Source of the DNA: Porogramme epimiltina
Lineage: Eukaryota; Basidiomycota; Agaricomycetes; Polyporales; Polyporaceae
DNA: 64,000 bases
Direction: 5' to 3'
Assembly (NCBI GenBank): GCA_900155495.1
Contig: FTLJ01000442.1
Location: forward strand, 1 to 64,000
Shown here: piece after piece, positions 32,466 through 43,815 of the stretch
How the letters are laid out: every line of letters begins with the position of its first letter
How positions within the stretch are numbered: position 1 is the stretch's first letter
Made by a program: the position numbers and the translations under genes
The notes under the pieces: generated by a model
What the model was told of the DNA's origin: nothing
Database searches by the model: none
The model's input: only the letters and a program-made list of their open reading frames with translations

Positions 32466-34535
32466 TCACGTAGCCTCAGCGCAGCTGGCGCGAATCAACG
32501 CCTCCGCGGCCGTAGAGCGTGGTTTGATCGTGCACTCGAACGGCGCCGGATACCTATGACGGTGGCGGTCAATACACGCAACATCTACGACAGCGGCGGG
32601 CCCAGAACACGTACGAAACGACTCCGTCGGTCATCTCGACGCTCGGTGGCACGGGCTTGCCGGTCGCATCTACGGGCGCCTCGATGCTGAAGGTGTGGAG
32701 CACGGAGGCGATGATGGTGAAGAGCGAGGCCTCGGCGAAGTGCCGCCCAGGGCATATTCTGCGGATCTTGATTAGCAACTGATGTTCGAAACGCGTAGAG
32801 GGGTGCCTACCTGCGCCCGTACCCAAACACGTAGTCCGCAGGGTCCAGCACCTTATCGTTCAACTCTCCGTCCACCAAAAACCGCGCCGGATCAAAATCT
32901 TCAGGATTAGAGTAGTGGCTAGGGTCAATCGAGTAGGCCCTGCATCAGCCCCGTTAGTATCGATGACCCCCTATCGTGTGTCCTGAGCGCTGCCGTACCA
33001 AGTGTTGGCCACGACGATGGAGCCCTTTGGGATGCGGTAGCCGTTGTACTCGTCCTCTTCTGTGGACAAATGTGGGACCGCGAGAGGCACGACCGACCTC
33101 CATCTGAAACACTCCTTCACAAGTGCAGTGACGTAGGGCAGGCCCGGCTTATCTTCTACGGTCGGAAGCCGGTCCGGGCCGATGAAGGTGTCGAGCTCTT
33201 CCTGCGCGCGTTTCTGAACTTCAGGATGGGAAGCCATGGCTGCGAGGAACGTTTGAAGTGTCGAGACGCTCTAATGTGACGCATGTTATACGTCAGAGTG
33301 CCCCACGGGAAATTGGAATGGATGAACTCACCGTATCCGCCCCGGCTGTATATTGTAAAACGAATCCTGTGAATCGCTATACCTACGACTGGAGCAGGAG
33401 AGCTACGTACCCATGTACATCGAACCAGCAGCACTCTTTGCGACAGCTTCATCTTCGTCATTTCTGATGCGCTCCATCAAGGTGGAAAAAACGGACGTCT
33501 GGGAATGTCCGGCGCGCTGGCGCAAGCGAGTCATCTTATCTCAGCCTTCACCCAGATACGAAGACAGCGCGACCACACACCCTTGCAGCCATAGCCACGT
33601 CCCATGGGACGTCATGGATGCTCCGCACAGTCGGTCGCCACGCGTTGAACTCCCGTTGAAACTTTGCCCCAGGAAGCCACGATGGGATATGGCGCATCCA
33701 TGGGAAGGTCTGCACGAGGTACTTCCCCGGCTGGAACACGACGTTGAAGCAGTCCATAGCCTCCTCGGCGATTCGTATGTACTTGTTGTCGGCGCTGTTG
33801 ACGTCGATACCGTACGTAGCGCGGAGGATGATGGCGCCAATCATGCTGCAAGGGTTTAGAAGTCATCAGTGTGTGTCCACAGAGGCTAGTATGGGCGCCA
33901 CGAACAGTCGCGCGTGGTCGAAGAAGTGCTTAGGATTGTCGAGCAGGCGCCCAAGGTACTTCTTGGTCTCGTCCTGCTGGATCGGCCGATATACTGCGAT
34001 GGCGGTAGGCGCCATGCAGTGATGAAAAGCACTGCGCACTTTCCGCCAGCGCGTCCCATATCGCATCATGGAGAAAAGCCAGTCGAAGCCCGTCCTGGAG
34101 TATGCGAACAATAGTCAGTCGCTACCACCTGGTACGCGAGGAAAACAACCGACAGATCGGCCATGTCCGCCAAGTTTCTGTCAGAGTAGATTGTCGAACG
34201 CTTCTCAAGCAGATCAATGGCGGCTTGGTGGGTTCCCAAGACGATGAGTGGCGTGCCGAAGCCGTTGAGGTAGAGCACATCCCCTGAGGAGATCGTGGTT
34301 CGTGTAAGTTTGGTACTCCTTGTCCAAGAGAAGGAAATATCTTACCATATTCCGCGTTCAGCTTGCGAAGATGAGATGGTTCTAAGGGAAGATCTGGGAG
34401 GTTACCTATAAGAGGTAATGGGCGAGGACCAGGAGGAAGAGGCAGGTTCTTAGCCGGGAAAGTTCGGCCACGAGCCCATACAAGCACCACAACAGTGACG
34501 GAGAAGCAGAGAAGTAAGAATGAACTATCACCCAT
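32466..34535 (-). CDS. Cytochrome P450 no. 1 (OrdA/CYP64-like)
   Basis: Membrane-anchored haem monooxygenase. Ten exons on the minus strand: 34535-34346, 34283-34154, 34094-33906, 33845-33581, 33534-33411, 33345-33332, 33270-32999, 32939-32811, 32758-32615 and 32553-32466; 514 residues. An N-terminal membrane helix (residues about 5-20) is followed by the Pro hinge LPLPPGPRPLPLIGN. The I-helix is AGADT, ExxR is ECFR, PxRF is PARF, and the haem loop FGYGRRICPG has its Cys ligand at about residue 440. Six splice positions coincide with those of the plus-strand P450s, so they share ancestry, but the sequence is clearly divergent. The exon at 33345-33332 is only 14 nt and codes the I-helix AGADT. 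The substrate is unknown; OrdA-like naming reflects similarity to O-methylsterigmatocystin oxidoreductase, not activity. Confidence 0.88.
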
Positions 34536-34610
34536 GATGTTGCGTTGAAGTTGGTGTGGGGGTGAAGGAACGAGCACAAAAGGCTAAGGGCTGTTCCTGA
34601 AAGCATCAGT

Positions 34611-34617
34611 ACTTATA
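34611..34617 (-). promoter_or_regulatory. TATA-like element of P450 no. 1
   Basis: TATAAGT on the minus strand, about 75 bases before the start codon at 34535. Confidence 0.45.
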
Positions 34618-34834
34618 CGTCCCTTATCAACGTACAGGCGCCCCACGTGAAGGGCAACATATGAATGGGCCACTAGAAGCGGCCGCTGAGAGTGCCAGGG
34701 CGTACCCCTGGTGCACGTTGCGTTCCGACATAACGCGATGTCACCCGGAATTCGCACGCAGAAGAAACGCTAAGTAGCTGGAAGATATCGTCAGTCAGCT
34801 TGTTACGTCAAACGAGGCCCTGTAAATCGATATA

Positions 34835-35117
34835 CTAGCACCCACCATCATATAAGCAAGCGGCTAGATCGTCGAACAAGGCCGTGTACTTCGTCTTCAG
34901 ACCGGAATATGGCCCTCCGTGGATGACGGTGAGGCCCCTTTGGGGGTTCATAGGCCACGAATTCCACTGCAAGATACACAGCGACGCCCCGTGACTTGAA
35001 GTCTGTGATTGATGCTCCAGACCCAGACTCAAGAGATCTAGTCGATATTGGTGCATGTCGATACCAGGGTTCGAGGTTAGGAGAAAGCAGAGTTTGGTAA
35101 GGCGCCGCCCACGACAT
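34835..35117 (-). pseudogene. Relic of an alpha/beta hydrolase (acylaminoacyl-peptidase-like)
   Basis: Two overlapping minus-strand frames each carry part of a recognisable pattern. One has APYQTLLSPNLEPWYRHAP and VAVYLAVEF. The other has LTVIHGGPYSG, the HGGP oxyanion-hole motif of prolyl-oligopeptidase-family enzymes, then YTALFDDLAACLYDGGC. The switch of frame and the absence of the Ser-Asp-His region show a short dead fragment. The family assignment rests on HGGP and the flanking pattern and is tentative. Confidence 0.4.
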
Positions 35118-35283
35118 CGGGCGATCCGGGGAGAGCCACGTGAGCGGTTTGATTAGATAGACGCCTATTCCTTCCGAGTAGATAAGATTACTGACCGCTT
35201 CCAGAGCCGGCCGAGGAACCCTGCGACGCGGCTGGTGTGCTGAGTGTATCTTGCTCTACTATCCCACCTTCTCTCTGCCGACA

Positions 35284-37213
35284 ATGCCCGCCCCAGAGCA
35301 GTTCATCAAGTTCATCGACGACAATGCCAACAAGTTCATTGGCAGACTCGCCGAGGCCGTCGCCATTCCTAGGTAAGACGCATCACACTCCCGCAATACC
35401 GCTTCTCTCACAGCGATCGCCCGACCGCAATGCTGAACGGGTTCCTGCACAGTGTAAGCGGGAACGGGGCCCACCGCCCGGATGTCTTCAGGATGTCCGC
35501 ATGGCTTGATGGCCAGCTGCGCGACCTCGGCGTCACTACCAAGCTCGTCGACCTCGGCAAGCATGTCATGGATGGCCAGGAGCTGCCCCTCCCGCCCGCC
35601 GTCCTCGGCCGGATCGGTGAAGATCCGAAGAAGAAGACCGTGCTCATATACGGCCACTACGACGTCCAGCCGGTGAGTTGTGTCGATCTTGGTTTGTGGA
35701 TACCACGGTGGACGGGCGTTGATCGTGGGTCACATGTGTCGTGCGGGGATGGTTGTAGGCGGAGAAGAGCGATGGATGGGACACGGAGCCATTCAAGCTG
35801 GTCGTCGACGAAAAGACTGGGAGGCTGATCGGGCGTGGCTCGACGGACGACAAGGGCCCGATCCTCGGGTGGCTGAACGTGCTCGAGGCACACAAGACGC
35901 TCGGGCTCGAGCTCCCCGTCAACCTGCGGTTCTGCTTCGAGGGCATGGAGGAGAGCGGAAGCGAGGGTCTGGATGACCTTATCCAATCGGAGACTGCGAA
36001 GGGTAACGACGGTTTCTTCGGTGGTGTCGATTGCGTCTGCATCGTGAGTTTCTGATATTATACCATGTGCGCAAGGTACTGAGGTCTGGACAGTCAGACA
36101 ACTACTGGCTGAACACGCGCACACCGTGCCTCACGTACGGTCTCCGCGGGCTCGTTTACTTCAAGCTGAGTGTGTCCGGACCGGCACGCGACCTGCACTC
36201 TGGCGGGTTCGGGAGGATGGTCCACGAGCCCATGACGGACCTAATCCAACTGATGAGCAAGCTGGTCACCCCCGACGGCACTATTCTCGTTCCTGGTGTG
36301 GACGACATGGTTTCCATCGCGGACGCTGAGGAGCGGTGAGCCACATCGTTTATGCAGATAGAACTGCGACTGACATGACATTATAGTGCCATCTATGAGA
36401 GGCTAGACTACTCGGTAAAGGACGTCGAGGACGCCGTCGGTGCTCCGATCACGATCTCCGAGGACAAGGCGACGGTCATCATGGGCCGTATGCGGATGCC
36501 GTCGCTCTCTTTGCACGGCATTGAGGGCGCATTCTACGGCCCCGGTGCAAAGACGGTCATCCCAGCCAGCGTGTCCGGAAAGTTCTCTATTCGGTATGTT
36601 CCAGAATCTGTCGAGCGCTATGAGTGACCCAGCGAACTACGAATACAGTATTGTTCCTCCCCAGACTCCGGAGAACGTCGAGCCCCTCGTCATCTCTTAC
36701 GTGGAGCAGGAGTTCGCGAAGTTGAACAGCAAGAACAAGCTCAAGATCGAGAACCTCCACGGGGGCAAGCCGTGGGTTGCCGACTACAAGCACTGGAACT
36801 ACGAAGCGGCTGCGCGCGCCACTGAGGTCCGGACTTCTTTCATAAGCACCAATGCCGATCTTTGACTGCGGTATTGCAGGTGGTATACAAACGGACGCCG
36901 GACCTCACTCGAGAGGGTGGTTCTATTCCAGTCACTCTCACCTTTGCGGAGAGTCTGGGCGTGAACGTCCTGCTTCTTCCGATGGGCCGGGGAGACGATG
37001 GCGCTCAGTAAGTCACGGAATTCTACAATAGTGGACTAGATCCTGATTGCGACCACCTTAGCTCCACAAACGAGAAGCTTGACCGCGCCAACTTCATCGA
37101 GGGCGTGAGTACCTGTTTCTCTTGTATAGGCCCGAAGGTCCGTTTCTCACATCACGCGACAGAGCAAGCTGCTTGGCACGTACCTATACGAGGTTGGCGC
37201 GATCAGCGTGTGA
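35284..37213 (+). CDS. DUG1: M20 metallopeptidase, Cys-Gly dipeptidase DUG1
   Basis: Zn/Mn-dependent dipeptidase that cleaves Cys-Gly in cytosolic glutathione turnover (CNDP2/carnosinase relatives). Nine exons: 35284-35372, 35453-35672, 35759-36043, 36094-36335, 36387-36593, 36649-36826, 36880-37007, 37062-37104 and 37163-37213; 480 residues, the normal DUG1 length. Metal and catalytic residues are present: His98 and Asp100 in GHYDVQP, bridging Asp133 in [10 protein letters not shown], catalytic Glu167 and Glu168 in [10 protein letters not shown], Asp200 in SDNYWLNT, and His450 in the GAHSTNEKLD motif. The dimer-interface LHSGGFG is intact. The first intron (80 bases) was chosen so that exon 2 starts with [12 protein letters not shown], as in the family. 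This is the only intact copy; four decayed copies lie downstream. Confidence 0.93.
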
Positions 37214-38032
37214 AAACGGTGGAAATCACAGAGGTTGAACGGAAGTGTAAACATTGTATACTGCGCAAGCTGTCGGTACATCTGTATCATCATTCTGTCT
37301 GGTTGTATCATCAGTCTGGAAGATTTAAGCGGATCTCGGTGTGTCTCTGCCATGCTCTCCCCCTACGAATGACTGGGCTTTAGCAGCGTCGTCTCGTCGT
37401 TTCCTTATCCCCTGTGCCTTTGACAAGCACCCACTTGCATTCTTTCCCCGACTCAGATCGGGACCTCGCCTTTTACACGGTTATTGTTGGACAGCTCCCG
37501 TGATGGCTCACTAATAGCCTCCGGTGCCTCCATCGTCGCAGTCACAAGAAATGGATGCCGAACGAGCTGCGGTGAGTGTCGTTGAGTCAGCTCTGTGCGT
37601 CTAATCTCATAGCGTTTTAGTAGGATGACGTACTAGCGTCATCGATGGTGTCGTGAAGATGGCTCGACGACCTCTCTGAGGAACGAATAGCGAACATCTG
37701 GATACACATTTCCACGGCCGCCATGTCCTTCGAGAAAATTGTGAAGATGTACATCGCAAATCTTACAGAGTTCGTAAATCTTATCCGAATTTGCACGAGT
37801 TATTCTAACGATCGTCCACCTCTAGGCTCACTATCTTCTCCACCAGCGGGACGTATCTACACCTCGAGTCTCAACGGCAATGTCTCGATTACGATATGTG
37901 TTGCAGTAAACGCATACTCAACGCGGGGCATGTGCCCCTAAGTGCTATGCCCATATAATCCGTTCCTAGAAGCTACCGACGGAGCGCCGTGTACTGGATC
38001 GTATCCCATATTGATCAGCCACACTGCGAGCG
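37214..38032 (+). other. Conserved DUG1-P450 spacer with an exon-like relic
   Basis: A block repeated, more decayed, before the P450s at 43816, 48809 and 61402. It contains a start-like ATGGATGCCGAACGAGCTGCG followed by GTGAGT (37551-37577). Further on, near 37720-37980, there is an open stretch (SFEKIVKMYIANLTEF), a GTAAAT donor, a TTCTAAC branch-like site and a CTCTAG end. This looks like the remains of a small spliced gene, but no frame could be carried through all pieces and no family was recognised. Confidence 0.4.
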
Positions 38033-38040
38033 TATATAAT
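38033..38040 (+). promoter_or_regulatory. TATA box of P450 no. 2
   Basis: TATATAAT, 31-38 bases before the ATG, followed by CGGCTTCACG, a stretch also seen after the TATA box of P450 no. 3. Confidence 0.7.
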
Positions 38041-38070
38041 CGGCTTCACGGCCGGTGCATCTAGCTTATC

Positions 38071-40315
38071 ATGGCCATTCTCCACCCCGTTTTCCTATAC
38101 CTCGTCTTCGCAGCGGTCGTCGCCGTAGCCCTTCGAAGGATGAAGCGGCACGGTAGCCGCGCGTTGCCGCTTCCCCCAGGTCCGCCGCGGCTCCCTATCA
38201 TCGGGAACATACTCGACATACCCAAGCACGATGCGCACGAGAAATTCCGTGCCATGTGTGCGAAGTATGGTACGTCTCTTCTCTCGGCGTCTATCCACAT
38301 CTCGAGGGCTTACAATTCAGTACGCTCCCCGACCTCCCTCGCCCCGTTGTAGGTGACGTCCTATACCTCGACGTGTGCGGACAGCCAATGATCATCTTAG
38401 GCTCCCATGAGGCTTCCATAGACCTCTTGGAGAAGCGCTCCTCTAATTACTCTGACAGGCCGCCATCAGCTATGGGTGATCTGTACGTCCCTTTATTTAC
38501 ACTCCTCTAGCCGTTTCGTAGGCTAACTACGCGCCTCGATGTCTCCGCGAAACTTCCAGGGCAGACTTCAATTGGACCCTAGCACTACAAGGCTACGGGC
38601 CGTGGTGGAGGCGCCATAGGCGTGCGCTGCATCAGTACTTTAACCCAAACGCGGTCAAGAACTATTATGCGGCGCAGAAGCTGGAGGCGCACCGCTTCGT
38701 TCGGCGGCTCATCGACTCTCCTGAGGACTTCTTGCACCACACTAAGCAGTGCGTACTTCTTTCCTGCTTCTATGGAGGCTTCTCTTCCCCGTTTGATTCC
38801 TCATCCGGGGAGCACACCGCTTCACCTCCACACGGCGCTGCTTGCGGTTGCGCACGCGCCGAAGACCGACTTCTCCCCTTTTCTCGAACCTTATCATCCT
38901 TGTCACCCGCTTCCTCGTTCTTGAACTCACGATTGCTATATAGTCACTTCGGCTCTGGAGTGATGCGTGTCATATATGGGCTCGAGGTTGACGACGAGGC
39001 CGTGGACTACCTTGGCATCGCTGAGGATGTCATGGCACGCTTCTCGGAGGTTTTCACCCCGGGAAAGTATCTCGTCGAGACCTTCCCAAACCTACAGTAT
39101 CTCTGTCCTCCGCGGATGGGGTTTAAGCGTGACGCAGAGGAGCTGCGGGTGGTGTCGTTGGGGATGCTCAACATACCATGGAACGCCACCAGGAAGGCGA
39201 TGGTGAGCTCTCTATTGTGATTTTAGTGCGCAAGAGACTCACTGCATCGGACCTGTTGTGCACGGTGATAGAACAAGGGGACCGCAGCGCCGTCGATGGT
39301 GTCAGGGCTTCTGGAGAAGTTACAGGCAAGGGAGAAGGATCACGTGCAAGAGGACGAAGATGTCATCAAAAGCTCTGCGGCAAATGCATACGGGGCAGGA
39401 TATGACACGGTAAGCACCAGCACATATAATTGTATAGGACACCTTTCTAACTCGTGATGGGACACATGTAGACGCTTTCCACCGTCCAGGCCTTCTTCGC
39501 CGCCATGATCATGTTCCCCGACGTCCAGAAGAAGGCTCAGGCAGAGCTCATGGCTGTCGTGGGCACGAACCGCCTCCCCGAGTACGAAGACGTGCAATCA
39601 CTCCCATACATCCGCGCGATCGCGAAAGAGTGTCTGCGCTGGCGGTCCGTAGTCCCACTTGGTATACCTCACCGCGTTCTCGAGGATGACGAATATCGGG
39701 GGTTCCATATCCCCAAGGGTGCCATAGTCCTCACGAACATCTGGTACGTTCCATACTTATATTGGTTGAAGTGTTGTATAGAGCCTCACCTACGCATGGT
39801 AGGGCCCACTCGCGTGACCCGGCAGTGTATGACAACCCTGAGGCGTTTATGCCCGAGCGCTTCCTCACCTCAGATGGCAGGTTTGACCGGCCGGACGTGC
39901 GTGACCCCGCGACAATCGCTTTTGGCTACGGACGCCGGTAAGCCATTGGTTTGACTGCACGTTTGTCTCTATCATACTAACTTCCGCTTCCACGACAGGA
40001 TCTGTCCGGGACGTCACTTCGCAGAGTCATCCCTGTTCATGGTGGTCTCGACCGTGCTTCATACCCTGAACATCAGCGCGCCGATCGGACGTGATGGGAA
40101 GCCCATTCTTCCGTCTGGCAAGATGGTCACAGGATTGTTATCGTGAGTCTGTCTATACGGAGTCTTCTGTGATGATCTTGTGCTGAGCATTCTGGGTTGG
40201 TTATGACAGACACCCGGAGCCGTACGAATGCGTGATTAAGTCGCGGTCGGACCAAGGAGAGGCACTCATCAGAGCAAGTTGCCAGGAGCTTCATGGAGCC
40301 CGGGAAATGCAATGA
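38071..40315 (+). CDS. Cytochrome P450 no. 2 (tandem array)
   Basis: Nine exons: 38071-38269, 38353-38482, 38560-38748, 38944-39202, 39272-39409, 39472-39743, 39803-39937, 39999-40142 and 40210-40315; 523 residues. Membrane helix, then LPLPPGPPRLPIIGN; helix-C region GYGPWWRRHRRALHQYFNP; I-helix GAGYDT; ExxR in KECLRWR; FMPERF; haem loop FGYGRRICPGRHF with Cys at about 443. All catalytic landmarks are intact. Intron 3 (195 bases) is long in this and most sister genes, whereas the other introns are 59-83. It lies directly after the intact DUG1 and is probably the founder or closest descendant of the array. The substrate is unknown. Confidence 0.92.
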
Positions 40316-40559
40316 TTCAATCTCTGCCACATTGGGGATCAATTCCAGGGTATTTGCCAGACTGACTAATCCCAGCTCTTGTGGCCCCTTACAATCGTGT
40401 TGCCTCGTAAAACAGTCGGAGTTTCAGGCAGATTGGGGCAGCAGTTTGCTCGCACTGGGGTCGCTTGATGAACCAGATATATTGTACATCTACAACTATA
40501 CACGCACTACTCGTACATATGAACTCGACCGAGATCCGGAAGGCATACTGTGCCATCAG

Positions 40560-41319
40560 TACGTGATTGTAGGTGCGGCGGGAAACTACATTGTACACTG
40601 TATGCGGTGGGCATTTGGTGAAAGAACTCAAGAGGCGAAGAGCGGAGAGCGACTTACGAATGAGGTCGCGAAAATCCGCCCAGGGCGCATGCCGCTTCAG
40701 CGTGTCCGTGCCTCCTGCCCAGCCACAGCCCTCCGCCTCCATTGCCTCCCGTCCCTTGCCGTTGACATACGACGCGGGATGTTGAGCCACGTCGGTCTAA
40801 TTGTGCGCGGCGCAGGACTGCGGCGGATTGTTCAGCGGGAGTTTGTTGAGCGCGAACGGTCCGCGCAGGTAGTCGTCGTCTGCCGCCTCGCCCGAGTTCA
40901 CCTCGATGACGAGGCGTGCCGTCGTAGTTGCGTGGGACCAGACTCTTCGTTACTCGCGTCGCCATCTCTCCGCTACCACGCCCGCCGCCCACATCCGCAC
41001 CGTCATACGCATGGTCATGCTGCTTGCTTGCACCCTCTGCACCTCTTTCGTCCTCCCCTTCATCCTCTTCGCCGTTGCCATCATTGTTCCCCTTCATCTG
41101 TGTGCACCTGCGTGACGTGCTCCGCGCAGAATAGCTGGAGGCTCAGCTGCAAGAGATGGTCCTTGTTGAGCACGAGAGGCGGTAGATGTTTGCCCTTAGG
41201 TACGCCCTGCAGGAACGGCCCTCAGTTGCGGCCGCGCGAAAGACAGAGCATATTGTACGTACGCGTTCACGCAGGTCACAGCATCGTGCTCGTCTAGTTT
41301 CACGTACTTAGGGCCCATC
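40560..41319 (-). pseudogene. Minus-strand gene relic of unknown family
   Basis: Starting at ATG 41319 on the minus strand, protein-like pieces read MGPKYVKLDEHDAVTCVNAY, GKHLPPLVLNKDHLLQLSL with LFCAEHVTQVHTD, LVIEVNSGEAADDDYLRGPF followed by ALNKLPL, and AQHPASYVNGKGREAMEAEG. They lie in different frames separated by stops and intron-like sequence. A second, shorter copy at 46400-46665 keeps the same order (SVDDDLHRLFTLNGLQLDS, SCAVHKPMAMAEHPTSYVK). Similarity between the copies at protein level supports a once-real gene. No family was recognised. Confidence 0.4.
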
Positions 41320-41810
41320 GCGCTGGCCTGGGTTGATGCTACGGGCGTGGCTTGCGAGGGCGAGGGACAGCAAGAGAGAAGTGATAACAGAAGTTCAGGG
41401 TACTCACTAATACTGATATGTCGAAAACAACACCGGTATAGTCTTGTGATGCTCGCAAACATGTTAGATGGGCAGGTATATGCACACGTCCGATAAGTAA
41501 ATGGAAGTTGGAACATACTGTCAGATAAGTGATGGCTCTAAGTACGTCTTATTAGCATCGTGGAAAGCAAAGCTGGCGATGAGTCCCGTGACTGATCGCG
41601 AGTGCATATGTTAGCGCCGGTCTCACTCGTCCGAAGACCGTCATCATGCTATGATACTGCACAGGGTCGGGTGTTCATCAAGTTCTGCTAAAGACTCACG
41701 GTGGGCTTTGTTATTCCCAGGTCATGTACGCCACATTCCTTTCCTCACCTCGCCATGATGCTCAAGGCACATTAGTCCCCGGGCATTGCAAGGAATGTCT
41801 TCGAGGACAG

Positions 41811-42936
41811 TCAGATCACTACTAGCTGAACATGAACAAGCATACAACGCGCCTTACATACGACCTCTGTGAGCTCATCTACCTCAAGCTGAATGTGTAT
41901 GTGTTAGGAAAAAACGCGCAGCTTGAGTTCTGGCGGGTTTAGGAAGATGGTCTACGAGCCCATGACCTGACCCAGTTGATGAGCAAGCTGGTCGTCCCAG
42001 CCAGCACTATTCTCGTTCCCGGTGTGGATGACATAGTTTCCGTCGCAGACTCTGAGGAGCAGTGAGCCACATCGTGTATGCGGATAGAACTGAGACTGAC
42101 ACGACCTTATAGCGCCATCTACGAGTGGCTAGACTGCTCGGTGAAGAATGTTGAGGACGCTATTGGCGCTCCGATCATGATCTCCGAGTCGGATAAGGCG
42201 ACGGTCATTATGGGCCGTATGCGGATGCCGTCACTCTCTTTGCACGGCGTTGAGCGTGCATTCTATGGCTCCGGTGCCAAGACGGTCATCCCAGCTAGCG
42301 TATCCGGAAAGTTCGCTATCCGGTACGTTACAAACACCGTCTAGCGCTTTGAGCGACTGAGGGAACTGTGAACATAGTGTTATCCCTCACCAAGCCCCGA
42401 AGTACGTCGATGTCCTTACCTGGAGCAGGAGTTTATGGAGCTGAGCTTCAAGAACAAGCTAAACATCGAGAATTTCAACGGGGCAGGCCGTAGGTTGCCG
42501 ACTACTAGCACTAGAACTATGAAGCGATCGCATACCCCACTGAGGTAGCTATGTCTTGCACAGTACGAAGTCTAGTGTTTGATTGTGCTATTGCAGGCGA
42601 TGCACAAGCGGGCGCCGGACCCTAGCCGCGAATGTGGTTCACTTCCAGTCACGCTCACCTTTGTGAAGAGTCTGGGCGTGAGCGTCCTGCTTCTTCCGAT
42701 GGGTCGGGGAGATGACGTGGCGCCCAGTTCTTTGCGGACGTGTGCAATGACGGAACGAGTCTGTTTCGCCCGTGTTAGCTCCACAAATGAGAAGCTCGAT
42801 TGCGCTTTCTTCATCGAGTCATCGAAGGTGTGAACACTCGTCTCCCTTGTATTCTCTAGATATCACGTTGCTCACACCACGCAATAGAGCATAATGCTTA
42901 AGCCATGCTTTCACAAGGTCCGCCTGATCAGTGTGC
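41811..42936 (+). pseudogene. DUG1 pseudogene copy a
   Basis: Covers the equivalents of DUG1 exons 4-9; exons 1-3 are missing. Exon 4 is broken by stops and indels. The exon 5 equivalent (42115-42322) is almost intact: VEDAIGAPIMISE, then [20 protein letters not shown] and [12 protein letters not shown]. Exon 6 is broken, and the exon 7 equivalent keeps [20 protein letters not shown]. The original stop codon is changed (TGA to CGA). Splice sites are partly preserved, which shows duplication of genomic DNA rather than of a processed transcript. Confidence 0.85.
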
Positions 42937-43773
42937 GAAACCAACTAAGACCCGATAGGTTGTACAAAAGCTGAACTGGAGTATACTGCGCAAACTGTCG
43001 GCAGATCTGTATCATCATTTGGTATAGATCTATTACCGGTTTGCTAGAATTGAGTCGCTTCCGGTGTGTGCTCACCGTGCTCTTCCCGATGACTTGGTTT
43101 TCTCATCGCTCCGTTATTCCTGTCGCTTTTGATTTGTATCCTCTTGCGTTCTTACCCCCATTCGGATAGGGGTCTCGCCTTTTGCACAGTTATTATTAGA
43201 CCACTCGGATGATAGCCAAGTAACAGGGTCCGGTATCGCACTTCTATCACAAGAAAGCAATAGCAATGGACGCTGATAAGGTCAAGGTGAGTGTTGCGTA
43301 GTCGACTCGGTTCTCATGATCTTGGTGTTCCGGTAAGACGACACGCTGGCGCTGGCGCTGTAAAGAGTTTCAGAAGGACGGCTTGTGGCCTCCGCCGTGG
43401 CATGAAGAACGAACGTCTGAATACAAATTTCCCAGTCCACTACGCTGTCCGAGAGAACTGTGTAGAAGGCCTTAGGAACCCTTACGGTGTTCGTAAACCT
43501 TGTTAAAATCTTCACGGATCGTTCTAACAATCGTATCCTTCTAGGTTTGTCATCTTCACCGCCGACAGAACATCTAACCTAGCTACCACCCGCTTTAACG
43601 GAGTCTGATCCACCGCAACATGTACCGCAACAAACGCATGTCCAATGTAGGACTTACACCCCCAAGTGCTGTGCACATATACCACGTAATTTACTGCCCC
43701 GAAGCCACTGGTTGAGCGCCCCGGGTATTGGACCGGTCACCGCATCCCATGCCGATTAGCCAAAACGCGACCG

Positions 43774-43780
43774 TATATAA
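43774..43780 (+). promoter_or_regulatory. TATA box of P450 no. 3
   Basis: TATATAA, 36-42 bases before the ATG, followed by CAGCTTCACG. The spacer's start-like exon relic (ATGGACGCTGATAAGGTCAAG then GTGAGT) lies upstream at 43266. Confidence 0.7.
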
Positions 43781-43815
43781 CAGCTTCACGTTTGGTGCGC
43801 TTCTTACAGCTCATC

